From: Solimonas variicoloris DSM 15731 | GTDB lineage: Bacteria > Pseudomonadota > Gammaproteobacteria > Nevskiales > Nevskiaceae | Assembly: GCF_000382285.1 (NCBI RefSeq) | Contig: NZ_KB907934.1 | Span: 61,401-125,400, forward strand | DNA length: 64,000 nt | Direction of reading: 5' to 3' | In this document: one piece after another, positions 44,183 through 52,701 of the stretch | Numbering within the stretch: the stretch's first letter is position 1 | Layout: each line of letters starts with the position of its first letter | Notes under the pieces: generated by a model | The model's input: only the letters and a program-made list of their open reading frames with translations | Told to the model about the DNA's origin: nothing | Database searches by the model: none | Made by a program: the position numbers and the translations under genes

Positions 44183-44358
44183 TGTACGTGAAGGGAGCGT
44201 GTCTTTCGGGAACCTCCGAAAAAGCGCCTGCATCGTCCTGGTGAGGCGCCGCTGGCGACGAAGCAATCCAGTGGCGCACGACGCAGGCGGCGTCTCGGCT
44301 CTGGATCGCTACCTCCGCCGCGCGGGGCCGCGCGACGACGGCGTGATGCAGACCTTCC

Positions 44359-45393
44359 TCAGCTGCCGTTCTTGATGCGCGCGACCAGCGCGGCGGTGAA
44401 GGTCTTGGTGTCGGCCTTGCCGCCGAGGTCGCCGGTGCGAACCTGGTCGACGTTGAGGGTGTCGTCGATCGCCTTGCGCAGGCGCGTGGCCTCATCGTGC
44501 AGCTTGACGTGGTCGAGCATCATCGCCGCGGCGAGCATCAGCGCGACCGGGTTGGCGATGCCCTTGCCGGCGATGTCCGGCGCCGAGCCGTGCACCGCCT
44601 CGAAGATCGCCGCGTCGGTGCCGATGTTGGCGCCCGGCGCCATGCCGAGGCCGCCGACCAGGCCGGCGGCGAGATCGGAGAGGATGTCGCCGAACAGATT
44701 GGTCGTCACCAGCGTGTCGAACTGCCAGGGATTGAGCACCAGCTTCATCGCGCAGGCATCGACGATCACTTCCTGCATCTCGATCTTGCCGGCGTACTTG
44801 GCCTTGTAGAGCTTGCGCGCCTCGTCGAGGAAGATGCCGGTCAGCGCCTTCATGATGTTGGCTTTGTGCACCACGGCGATCTTCTTGCGGCCGAGCGCGA
44901 TGGCGTGTTCGAAGGCGTATTCGAGCAGGCGGTGCGAGCCCTGCCGGGTGTTGACGCCGGTGGCGATCGCGATCGCTTCCGGATCGCCGTCCATCGGGAT
45001 GTAGTGTTCGTAGCCGGTGTACAGGCCTTCGAGATTCTCGCGGAAGATCAGCAGGTCGATGTTGTCGTAGCGGCCGCCCGGAATCAGCGTGCGCGTCGGC
45101 CGCACGTTGGCGTAGAGCTTGAAGGCCTCGCGCAGGCGCACGTTGCTGGAACGGTAGCCGCCGCCGGACGGCGTCTCGAGCGGACCCTTGAGCGCCAGGT
45201 GGGTGCGGCGGATGCTGTCGAGCGCGGCGGGCGGCAGCGGATCGCCGGCGCTCTTGATGCCGGCGAGGCCGGCCTGCTGCACGTCCCAGTCGAACGAGAC
45301 CTTCAGCGCTTCGAGTGCGGCCAGCGTGGCGTCGACGATCTCGGGGCCGATGCCATCGCCGGGAATCAGGGTTGCGGGAATGCTCGTGCTCAT
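44359..45393 (-). CDS. NAD-dependent isocitrate dehydrogenase
   Basis: 344 residues of the isocitrate/isopropylmalate dehydrogenase family. LIPGDGIGPEIVDATL at the N-terminus, SSNVRLREAFKLYANVRP for substrate contact, FRENLEGLYTGYEH, KANIMKAL and the metal aspartates in TNLFGDILSDLAAGL. The short length and the ENLEGLYTGYEHY motif favour the monodirectional NAD-type isocitrate dehydrogenase over isopropylmalate dehydrogenase, but the latter is not excluded. ATG 45393 chosen; an ATG ten codons upstream (MKQQIPEIKD) is possible. It converges with the MFS gene. Confidence 0.88.
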   Translation of the reverse strand: MSTSIPATLIPGDGIGPEIVDATLAALEALKVSFDWDVQQAGLAGIKSAGDPLPPAALDSIRRTHLALKGPLETPSGGGYRSSNVRLREAFKLYANVRPTRTLIPGGRYDNIDLLIFRENLEGLYTGYEHYIPMDGDPEAIAIATGVNTRQGSHRLLEYAFEHAIALGRKKIAVVHKANIMKALTGIFLDEARKLYKAKYAGKIEMQEVIVDACAMKLVLNPWQFDTLVTTNLFGDILSDLAAGLVGGLGMAPGANIGTDAAIFEAVHGSAPDIAGKGIANPVALMLAAAMMLDHVKLHDEATRLRKAIDDTLNVDQVRTGDLGGKADTKTFTAALVARIKNGS

Positions 45394-45611
45394 GTCTTTT
45401 ATTTCTGGAATCTGTTGTTTCATGGGGAGGCGCGGCGGGCCCGAGGCGGGCGTCGCCCGCTCGACACAGTAGCCGCCTTTGCCGGCCTTGGGTATTGGGA
45501 CAATCCACAGGTCTGGCGACGGGCCAGTGGCGAGGCGCTTTGCGTGTCGCGCCGCTGGACAGGCGTGGCGACGCAAGGCACGCTGCCGCGCAAATTTACT
45601 TGGGGGAAGTC

Positions 45612-45977
45612 ATGAGCGAGCAGGAAATCGCGCGGTCCGAGCAGGTCCGCGAGAACGCGGTGCATCTGGTGCGCCTCGGCAAGCAGGCGCTGCTGCTGTC
45701 GCGCGTCGACGGCGTCGTGCACGCGGTCGAGAACCGCTGTCCGCATCTGGGTCTGCCGCTGGCGCGCGGCGAAGTCGCCGACGGGGCAATCCGCTGCCCG
45801 TTCCATGGCTCGCGCTTCAGCCTCTGCGACGGCCGCAATCTCGACTGGGTGAACGCGCTCGGTCCGGTGACGCTGCCGGAGTGGAGCCGCCGGCTCGTGG
45901 CGCTCGGCAAGCAGCCGACCGGCCTGCAGACCTTCGCGGTGCGCGAGCGCGACGGCGCGGTCTACCTGGAACTCTGA
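45612..45977 (+). CDS. Rieske [2Fe-2S] domain protein
   Basis: 121 residues, a single Rieske ferredoxin-like domain. Cluster ligands CPHLG and CPFHGSRF (CxH and CxxH) are both present, followed by a short end domain. Such small proteins serve as electron carriers for oxygenases or nitrite-reductase-like systems; no partner reductase is adjacent. The ATG has a strong GGGGGAAG site. It converges with the alpha/beta hydrolase gene, 13 bases apart. Confidence 0.9.
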   Translation: MSEQEIARSEQVRENAVHLVRLGKQALLLSRVDGVVHAVENRCPHLGLPLARGEVADGAIRCPFHGSRFSLCDGRNLDWVNALGPVTLPEWSRRLVALGKQPTGLQTFAVRERDGAVYLEL

Positions 45978-45990
45978 AGGCGCGCCGTCT

Positions 45991-46899
45991 TCAGCCGAGC
46001 GTGCGGCGGAAGAATTCGAGCTGATCCCGCGACGACTGCGCGAAGCCGGCGCCGACGTAGATGTCGAAGTGCCCGAAGTCGTACAGCTTGAGCTCGGCGC
46101 GCGGGCCGAGCTTGTCCGCCAGCGCGATCGCGGCGTCCGCCGGTGCGACCGTGTCGCGCCGGCAGGCGCCGATCAGCACCGGACAGCGCACGCGCGCGGC
46201 GGCGGCGATCGGCCGGTACAGCGGCAGCTGCAACGCCAGGCGCGCGCTCATCTGGTTGCGCCAGCCGGGCGGCGCGATCGCGCGATAGCCGCTTTCGGCG
46301 TCGGCGCTCGACATCGCCGCGAAGCCGCCGGGCGGCGCGATCAGCGGCACGTAGACGGGCGCGCGGCCCAGCCAGGCGCCGAGCTGATCGCGCAGGCCGG
46401 CGGCACTGAGCCGCAGCAGCGTGCCGACGCCGGCGTAGCGCAGCAGGTTCAGCACCGCGGCGCGGCCGTCCATCATCGGCCCCTGCGCTGAAACGGCGGC
46501 GATGCGGCCGTCGCGCGCCGCGGCGACGATGACGTGGCCGCCGGAGAACGACGAGCCCCACAGCGCGATCTTGCCGGCATCGACGCCCGGCAGGCGCCGC
46601 GCGCAGGCGATCGCCGCCGCCCAGTCGTCGAGCTGGCGGGGCACCGACAGCAGCTGGCGCGGCTCGCCGTCGCTCGCGCCGAAGTGGCGGTAGTCGAACA
46701 GCAGCACGCCGTAGCCGGCGGCGCGGAATGCCTCGGCGTACGGTTCCAGTCCGGCGTCGCGCGTGCCGCCGAGCCCGTGCGCCATGACGATGCAGGGCCG
46801 CGCGCCGCTCGCCTCGGGCGCGTAGAACCAGGCACGGCAGGTCGTGCCGGCACTGTCGAACTCGACGTCGCGGCGGTGGGGTGGCGGGTGCGAGGCCAT
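45991..46899 (-). CDS. Alpha/beta hydrolase
   Basis: 302 residues. Nucleophile elbow GSSFSGG, oxyanion region VMAHGLGGTRDAG, and candidate acid/histidine in DTVAPADAAI and FGHFDIYVG. It has no signal peptide and is a cytoplasmic serine hydrolase of the dienelactone-hydrolase-like type. Its GGGAG site lies immediately after the TetR gene's stop, nine bases upstream of the ATG, so it is co-transcribed with that gene and the monooxygenase: a monooxygenase making esters and a hydrolase opening them is a plausible team. Confidence 0.9.
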   Translation of the reverse strand: MASHPPPHRRDVEFDSAGTTCRAWFYAPEASGARPCIVMAHGLGGTRDAGLEPYAEAFRAAGYGVLLFDYRHFGASDGEPRQLLSVPRQLDDWAAAIACARRLPGVDAGKIALWGSSFSGGHVIVAAARDGRIAAVSAQGPMMDGRAAVLNLLRYAGVGTLLRLSAAGLRDQLGAWLGRAPVYVPLIAPPGGFAAMSSADAESGYRAIAPPGWRNQMSARLALQLPLYRPIAAAARVRCPVLIGACRRDTVAPADAAIALADKLGPRAELKLYDFGHFDIYVGAGFAQSSRDQLEFFRRTLG

Positions 46900-46908
46900 C
46901 GGAACTCC

Positions 46909-47607
46909 CTAGCGGGCGGCGCCGCGCAAGGTGCGCGGGCCGATGCGGATCATACTGACGGCCTCTGCGGCCGGCGCCGGAGCGCCGCCGATGCCGCGCC
47001 GGAACAGCTCGGTGACGTAGCGGGCGATCGCTTCGGGCTCGCGCTGCGGCTGCTCGGCCATCAGCCGGCACAGCTCGTAGCCGGCGCCGAACGAGATCGC
47101 CGTCAGCACCTCGGCGTCGGTCTGCGGAAAGACGCCGCGGCTGATCGCGTCGCGCAGATCGTCCTTCAGCGAGCGCAGCATCAGACCGAAGATGTTGTCG
47201 TGGTAGAGCGCGCGCAGCACCGGCTCGTTGCGGAACATCATCACGAAGAACGAGGGATCGGCCTGCACTTCCTGCAGGGCGCCGAGATAGGCGCCGTGGA
47301 AGAAGTCCTCGATGCTCGTCGCCTGTTGCCGCGCCGCGTGGATGCGCGTTTGCAGATGGGCGAGGCGCGCGTCGGTCAGCGCGCGGAACACCGATTCCTT
47401 GTCCGGAAAATAGTTGTAGAACGTGCCGGCGGCGAGCCCGGTGGCGCGGATCACGTCGCGGATCGTTACCGTCTCGTAGCCGCCGTCGATGAAGCAGCGC
47501 CGCGCCGCGTCGAGGATCGCGGCGCGGTTGCTCGCCTTGTTGCGGGCGCGCTTGCCATCCGTGGCGGATGCAGCGGCGCGGGACGGCGGTCGGCGGGTCG
47601 GGCTCAT
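46909..47607 (-). CDS. TetR family transcriptional regulator
   Basis: 232 residues. Basic N-terminal tail, then a TetR helix-turn-helix (NRAAILDAARRCFIDGGYET, ATGLAAGTFYNYFPDKESVF), followed by a helical ligand domain. It lies between the FAD monooxygenase gene and the hydrolase gene on the same strand, so it probably controls this small operon and itself. Confidence 0.93.
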   Translation of the reverse strand: MSPTRRPPSRAAASATDGKRARNKASNRAAILDAARRCFIDGGYETVTIRDVIRATGLAAGTFYNYFPDKESVFRALTDARLAHLQTRIHAARQQATSIEDFFHGAYLGALQEVQADPSFFVMMFRNEPVLRALYHDNIFGLMLRSLKDDLRDAISRGVFPQTDAEVLTAISFGAGYELCRLMAEQPQREPEAIARYVTELFRRGIGGAPAPAAEAVSMIRIGPRTLRGAAR

Positions 47608-47644
47608 GCGCCGATTATCGACGATGCCGCGCAGCCGGCACGAC

Positions 47645-49027
47645 TCAGGCCGCCTTCATGCGGTTCATCGCCGAGGCCTGTTCCTTGAGGCGGAAGATCG
47701 AGGCGTTCTGCGGGCGCGGATGCGGACCGTCGCCGGCCTTCCTCAACTCGGCGAACAGGTCGCGGCGAAAGTCGGCGTAATCGACTTCCGTGGAGTGTCG
47801 CGGCGTCTCGACGAAACGGAAGTGCGGATGGCGGCGCTCGTGCTCGATCGCCGCCTTCATGTCGGCCGGGCGCCGGTAGCGGCCGAGCAGTTCCAGGCAG
47901 GCCAGGCGCGCCTGATAGTCGGCGAGCGGCCAGATGCAGCCGAGCGGCTGGAACAGGCCGATGAAGTAGAGGTTCGGCACCTGCTCGTGAAACATGCGCC
48001 GCCACAGCGGTACGTAGGTCGCGTCCTCCCAGTCGATGAAGGCTTTGTCGAAGAACGGGAAGGTGATCCGGTAGCCGGTCGCGGCGACGATGGTGTCGAA
48101 CTCGTCGCTGCTGCCGTCGCTGAAATGGACGCGCCGCCCGTCGAGGCGGGCGACGCCCGGGCGCGGCTTGATCTCGCCGTGGCCGATGAAATAGATCAGC
48201 TCCGAATTCAGCGTCGGATGGCCTTGCAGGATCTTGTACTCGGGCTTCTGCAGGCCGAAGCGTTCGTTCCTGCCGCCGATCATGTTGACCGAGGTCTGCA
48301 TCGCCCATTGCCGCAGCCAGTTCGGCAACCATGCGGCTTTTTCGTAGACCACGTCGCCGGGCAGGCCGAACATGAACTTCGGCAGGAACCAGTGGCCGCG
48401 CCGCATCGAGATCGACACGTGCGGCGAGACGCGCGCGCATTCGACGGCGACGTCGGCCGCCGAGTTGCCGCCGCCGATGACCAGCACGCGCTGGCCGCGG
48501 AAGGCTTCGCCGCGCTTGAAGCGGTGCGAATGCATGAACTCGCCGTCGAAATGTCCCGGATACGAGGGCAGGCGCGGATTCCAGTGATGGCCGTTGGCGA
48601 CCATCAGCACGTCGAAGGTTTCCCGCTGCTCGCCATCAGGACCTTTGCTGCGAATCTGCCAGAGACCCTGCGCGTCACGCTCGGCGTGCAGCACCTCGGT
48701 GTGGAAGCGGATCTTCGGCAGCACGCCGAAATGGCGCGCGTAGTCCTGGAAGTAGGCCTTCAGGTGCGTGTGGTGCGGATAGTCCGGCACGCCGTCGGGG
48801 AACGGGTAGTCCTCGTACTCGGAGTAGTACTTCGAGCTGATGATGTGCGTCGTCTCGTAGACGCTCGAATGGCCTTCCTGCTCGCGGAACACCCAGTTGC
48901 CGCCGACCTGATCGGACTTCTCGAAGACGACGAGGCCGTCGCCGAGTCCGAGCTGCAGGCATTCCTTGGCCGCCGCGATACCCGATGGACCGGCGCCGAT
49001 CACGGCGATGCGCTTGGCTGCGCTCAT
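47645..49027 (-). CDS. Flavin-containing monooxygenase (FMO / Baeyer-Villiger type)
   Basis: 460 residues. FAD site IAVIGAGPSGIAAAKECL near the N-terminus, NADPH site VLVIGGGNSAADVAVECA in the middle, and the FMO-type fingerprint FDGEFMHSHRFKRGEAF (FxGxxxHS). It also has the conserved ATGY motif (VAATGYRITFPF). Class B flavoprotein; it oxygenates ketones or amines/sulfides, and the exact substrate is unknown. It heads the cluster with TetR and the alpha/beta hydrolase. Confidence 0.93.
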   Translation of the reverse strand: MSAAKRIAVIGAGPSGIAAAKECLQLGLGDGLVVFEKSDQVGGNWVFREQEGHSSVYETTHIISSKYYSEYEDYPFPDGVPDYPHHTHLKAYFQDYARHFGVLPKIRFHTEVLHAERDAQGLWQIRSKGPDGEQRETFDVLMVANGHHWNPRLPSYPGHFDGEFMHSHRFKRGEAFRGQRVLVIGGGNSAADVAVECARVSPHVSISMRRGHWFLPKFMFGLPGDVVYEKAAWLPNWLRQWAMQTSVNMIGGRNERFGLQKPEYKILQGHPTLNSELIYFIGHGEIKPRPGVARLDGRRVHFSDGSSDEFDTIVAATGYRITFPFFDKAFIDWEDATYVPLWRRMFHEQVPNLYFIGLFQPLGCIWPLADYQARLACLELLGRYRRPADMKAAIEHERRHPHFRFVETPRHSTEVDYADFRRDLFAELRKAGDGPHPRPQNASIFRLKEQASAMNRMKAA

Positions 49028-49110
49028 GGGTCTCTCCTCCGTTATCGATCTGTACCGCTGCCGGCAGCATGAACAACGGTGACGCAGGCGTCAATTTCGC
49101 CCTCCAACAA

Positions 49111-49137
49111 GAACGCCGGCCATCGAGGCCGGCGTTC
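49111..49137 (-). terminator. Hairpin after the M13 peptidase gene
   Basis: Eleven-base stem GAACGCCGGCC / GGCCGGCGTTC with an ATCGA loop 19 bases past the stop codon. Followed on the minus strand only by TTGTTGG, so termination may be weak. Confidence 0.55.
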
Positions 49138-49155
49138 GGAGCCGCGGACGGCGCG

Positions 49156-51243
49156 CTACCAGATTGCGATCCGGTGCTCGCCGCTGCGCACCATCGCGTC
49201 GCCCGGCTTGCAGTCGAAGGCGGCGGCGAAAGCCGGCATGTTCGACGGCGCGCCGATCGCGCGGAAGCGGTCCGGCGCATGCGGATCGGAGGCGATCACC
49301 AGCTTTTCCATCTGCGGCGTGAAGCGGCTGCGCCAGGCGGTCGCGTAGCCGAAGAAGAAGCGCTGGTCGCGGGTCAGGCCGTCGATCTTCGGATCGGCCT
49401 GGCCGGCGTCGGCCATCTGCAGGGCGTCGTAGGCGATGTTGATGCCGCCGAGATCAGCGATGTTCTCGCCGAGCGAGATGCGACCGTTGACCTTGGTGCC
49501 GTCGGCCGTGGCATAGCTGTCGAACTGCGTGATCAGCTTCCGGCTCAGCGCCTCGAAACGCTTCTGGTCGGCGTCCGTCCACCAGTTCTCGAAGTTGCCG
49601 CTCGGGCCGAAGCGCGCGCCCTGGTCGTCGTAGCCGTGCGTCATTTCGTGGCCGATTACCGAGCCGATCGCGCCGTAGACGAGCGCATCGTCGGCCTTGG
49701 GGTCGAAGAACGGCGGCTGCAGGATCGCGGCCGGGAACACGATCTCGTTCTGCAGCGGGTTGTAGTAGGCGTTGACGGTCTGCGGCGTCATCGTCCATTC
49801 GCTGCGGTCGACCGGCTGGCCGATCTTGCCGAGCTGCCAGCGGTAGTTGAAGGCCTCGGCGGCGAGCGCGTTGCCGAGGTAGTCGTCCGGCTTCGTCGCC
49901 AGGCCGCTCCAGTCGCGCCACTTGTCCGGGTAGCCGATCTTGGGCATGAAGGTCTGCCACTTGGCGAGGGCCTTCTGCTTGGTGGCATCGCTCATCCAGC
50001 TGAGCTTCTCGATGCGCGCCTTCAGCGCCGTGCCGAGATTGGCGACCAGCTGCTGCATGCGCGTCTTCGACTCGGGCGGGAAGGCGAGCTTGACGTAGAG
50101 CTGGCCCATCGCCTCGCCGGCGCCGGCGTTGATCGCGCCGAGCACGCGCTTCCAGCGCGCGCGCTGTTCCTTCTGGCCGCCGAGCGTCTTGTTGTGGAAT
50201 TCGAAGTGCTCGGTGACGAACGCGCTGCTCAGATACGGCGAGGCGCCGTCGACGAGGTGGTAGCGCAGATAGCTCTGCCACTGCGCGGCCGGCACGTCGG
50301 CCAGCATCTGGCTGACCTCGGCGTGGAACTCGGGCATCGACAGCGAGAACATCGCCGGCAGTGCGACGCCCTGCGCGGCGAAGAACGCCGTCCACGGGAA
50401 GTTCGGCGTGAGCTGGTCGGCCTCGGCCGGTGTCACCGGGTGGTAGTACAGGGCGACGTCGCGCGACAGGTCTTCCTGTGACTTCGAAGCCTTGGCCAGG
50501 CGCGTCTCGAAGGCCATGACGGCCTTGGCCTGCGCGGCGGCGGCGTCGGCCGGCACGCCGGAGAGTTCCAGCACCTTGGCGACGTGCGCGACGTAAGCGG
50601 CACGGATATCCTGCTTGTCGGCGGCGAAGTAGTAGGTCTTGTCGGGCAGGCCGAGGCCGCCCTGCGAGGCGTAGGCGATGTTCTGCGCCGAGTTCTTGAA
50701 ATCGGCTTCGGGCGCGAAATCGAACAGCGGGTTCTGGCCTTCGGCGGCGATCTTGCGCAGGTAAGCGGCGATCGCCGCGCCGTCGGCGAGCGCGTCGATC
50801 GCGGCGAGGCGCTCCTTCAGCGGCGCGATGCCGAGTTGCTCGATCTTCTGTTCGTCCATGCCGGAGGTCCAGAAGTCGGCAATGATCTTGTCGATGCCGG
50901 TGTTCGCGGCCTGGCCGGCGAGGTGCTCGGCGATCTGGTGCTGCACGTCGAGCGAGCGCTCGCGCAGCGCCGCGAACGGCCCCCACCAGACCTGATCGGC
51001 CGGAATCGGGTTGGCGTCGAGCCACTTGTCGTTGGCGTAGGCGGCGAAGTCGTCGCAGGCCTTCTTGCTGGTATCGAGATCGGCGGTCGAGAAGCCGATC
51101 ACCGGCGTCAGCTTGCTTTCGTCGAGCGCCCAGGCGGCGGCCGGCGCGGCAGCGGCCCGGGTCTGGCTGTCGTCGGCGGCGCGCTTGCACGCCGCCAGGC
51201 TCGCGGCGCAGGCCAGCGCCAGCAGGACGGTTTTGCCTTGCAT
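49156..51243 (-). CDS. M13 family metallopeptidase lipoprotein (neprilysin-like)
   Basis: 695 residues, the normal M13 length. Lipoprotein signal with lipobox LAAC near residue 19. Zinc motif GHEMTHGYDDQG (HExxH) and the downstream ENIADLGGINIAYDAL with the third zinc ligand, as well as the NAYY motif (VNAYYNPLQNEIVFPAAIL) that binds substrates. It is an envelope peptidase for short peptides. ATG 51243 is preferred over TTG 51264 because its GGGGGA site is well placed; that site is the right arm of the hairpin at 51250-51278. Confidence 0.95.
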   Translation of the reverse strand: MQGKTVLLALACAASLAACKRAADDSQTRAAAAPAAAWALDESKLTPVIGFSTADLDTSKKACDDFAAYANDKWLDANPIPADQVWWGPFAALRERSLDVQHQIAEHLAGQAANTGIDKIIADFWTSGMDEQKIEQLGIAPLKERLAAIDALADGAAIAAYLRKIAAEGQNPLFDFAPEADFKNSAQNIAYASQGGLGLPDKTYYFAADKQDIRAAYVAHVAKVLELSGVPADAAAAQAKAVMAFETRLAKASKSQEDLSRDVALYYHPVTPAEADQLTPNFPWTAFFAAQGVALPAMFSLSMPEFHAEVSQMLADVPAAQWQSYLRYHLVDGASPYLSSAFVTEHFEFHNKTLGGQKEQRARWKRVLGAINAGAGEAMGQLYVKLAFPPESKTRMQQLVANLGTALKARIEKLSWMSDATKQKALAKWQTFMPKIGYPDKWRDWSGLATKPDDYLGNALAAEAFNYRWQLGKIGQPVDRSEWTMTPQTVNAYYNPLQNEIVFPAAILQPPFFDPKADDALVYGAIGSVIGHEMTHGYDDQGARFGPSGNFENWWTDADQKRFEALSRKLITQFDSYATADGTKVNGRISLGENIADLGGINIAYDALQMADAGQADPKIDGLTRDQRFFFGYATAWRSRFTPQMEKLVIASDPHAPDRFRAIGAPSNMPAFAAAFDCKPGDAMVRSGEHRIAIW

Positions 51244-51249
51244 GAAAAA

Positions 51250-51278
51250 TCCCCCGGGGTTCAATGGTGCCCGGGGGA
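51250..51278 (-). promoter_or_regulatory. Hairpin that contains the ribosome-binding site of the M13 gene and resembles a terminator
   Basis: Minus-strand arms TCCCCCGGG (51278-51270) and CCCGGGGGA (51258-51250) form nine pairs around an 11-base loop, followed by TTTTTC and then ATG. The right arm carries the Shine-Dalgarno GGGGGA, six bases before the start. As DNA it looks like an intrinsic terminator of the enoyl-CoA hydratase gene upstream; as RNA it would hide the ribosome-binding site. Confidence 0.7.
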
Positions 51279-51328
51279 CTGTACGGCGCAGCGCGCCCGG
51301 GCGATAGAGTGATCGCCCGGGGTGCGGT

Positions 51329-52102
51329 TCAGCTGAACTTCGAGAAGTCCGGCTTGCGCTTCTGCATGAACGCGGTCAGCGCTTCGAGCGCTTCCGGCTG
51401 CTTGAGCATCGGCACGAAGTGGTTGACCTCGACGCCGATCACTTCCTTGACCTGTTCGCGCGTCCAGCGCTTGAGCAGCGTCTTGGCGGTGCGCATCGCG
51501 TTCGGCGGCTGCGCGGCGAGCTTCAGCGCCTGGGCGCGGGCGTGGGCCTGCACTTCGGCGTCGGGCAGCACTTCGTTGACCAGGCCGTACTCGCGCGCTT
51601 TGGCGGCGGAGAACATCTCGCCGAGCAGGATCAGTTCGGCGGCGCGGGCGTGGCCCATGATCGCCGGCGCGATCAGGCTCGAGGCGAACTCGGGGCAGAT
51701 GCCGATGTTGACGAACGGCATCTGGAAGCGCGTCTTCTCGCCGGCGTAGACCAGGTCGCAGTGCAGCAACGCGGTGGTGCCGATGCCGATCGCCGGGCCG
51801 GCAACGGCGGCGACGATCGGCTTGGTGGCGTCGACCATCGCCTGCATGAACTGGGCGATGACGTTGCCGCCGGCGTTTTCCGGCGTGTTGAGGAAATCGG
51901 CGAGGTCGTTGCCGCTGCTGAAGCAGTCCGGCGTGCCGGTGAACAGGATCGCGCGCACCTCCGGATTGTGGTTGGCGGCGCTGAAGGCTTCGCCCATCGC
52001 CTTGTACATCGCGCCGCTGATGGCGTTCTTCTTGTCGGGGCGGTTGAGGCGGATCGTCAGCACGCGGTCCTGCAGTTCGGTGACGATGTGGTCGGTGCTC
52101 AT
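51329..52102 (-). CDS. Enoyl-CoA hydratase / isomerase family protein
   Basis: 257 residues. Crotonase fold with the oxyanion motif FSSGNDLADF and IVAAVAGPAIGIGTTALLHC; the usual catalytic glutamate pair position reads PEFASSLIAPAIMG, keeping one acidic residue as in 2-ketocyclohexanecarboxyl or Delta3,Delta2-isomerase-like members. Substrate unknown. Placed alone, with the M13 gene downstream on the same strand. The ATG at 52102 follows a GGAACGCGC stretch. Confidence 0.9.
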   Translation of the reverse strand: MSTDHIVTELQDRVLTIRLNRPDKKNAISGAMYKAMGEAFSAANHNPEVRAILFTGTPDCFSSGNDLADFLNTPENAGGNVIAQFMQAMVDATKPIVAAVAGPAIGIGTTALLHCDLVYAGEKTRFQMPFVNIGICPEFASSLIAPAIMGHARAAELILLGEMFSAAKAREYGLVNEVLPDAEVQAHARAQALKLAAQPPNAMRTAKTLLKRWTREQVKEVIGVEVNHFVPMLKQPEALEALTAFMQKRKPDFSKFS

Positions 52103-52225
52103 GCGCGTTCCTGGCGGGTTCTAAAGTGGAACCGCTAGTGTAGCGGCAGCGCCACCGGCATCGACCTCGTTCGGGTGGACGACGCGAGGCGACGGTAATC
52201 GCGAATGCCGCGGCGGCTCGGGCCG

Positions 52226-52690
52226 TTATGCGGTGCGCCGCGGCGAGACGTACATGGTGATGTCGGCTTCCATCACCGCTTCTCCGGCGCGGTTGGTGAC
52301 GCGTACCAGCACGATGACGTCGCCGTGCAGCGTCGCCTCGAACGGCGGCGCTTCGGCGCGCGCGAGCAGGGCGCCCTCCGCCTTCTTCAGATAGCGCACG
52401 CTCATGCCGCGCGGAATCCAGCGCAGCGAGGTCGGCAGCGAGGCCTCGACCATGGTGCCGGCGGCGAGTTCGCACATCGCGCACAGGGCGATCGCGTTGA
52501 CGGTGCCGAGGTGGTTGTGGACCGCGCGGCGGTCGCGGATCGCGACTTCGCACAGGCCGCTGCGCAGCTCGCGGATGTGCGGCGAGATCGACGCGAAGTA
52601 GGGCGCGCGCCAGGTCACGGCGCGGGAGAACAGGCGCGTGCCGAGCGGATAGCGGCGCACGCGGGCGTACAGGGAGGCGAGGCGATTCAT
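52226..52690 (-). CDS. DUF4442 hotdog-fold thioesterase-like protein
   Basis: 154 residues. Hotdog-fold pattern of DUF4442: VHNHLGTVNAIALCAMCELA and GDVIVLVRVTNRAGEAVMEA. These proteins resemble acyl-CoA thioesterases; substrates unproven. The ATG at 52690 lies 11 bases after the stop of the upstream alpha/beta hydrolase, so both form one transcript. Confidence 0.85.
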   Translation of the reverse strand: MNRLASLYARVRRYPLGTRLFSRAVTWRAPYFASISPHIRELRSGLCEVAIRDRRAVHNHLGTVNAIALCAMCELAAGTMVEASLPTSLRWIPRGMSVRYLKKAEGALLARAEAPPFEATLHGDVIVLVRVTNRAGEAVMEADITMYVSPRRTA

Positions 52691-52701
52691 GCGGGTGTTC
52701 C

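Noticed and set aside
51241..51264. TTG start at 51264 for the M13 peptidase
   Set aside because: It would place the start inside the hairpin loop without a ribosome-binding site; ATG 51243 has a good site and begins a proper lipoprotein signal.
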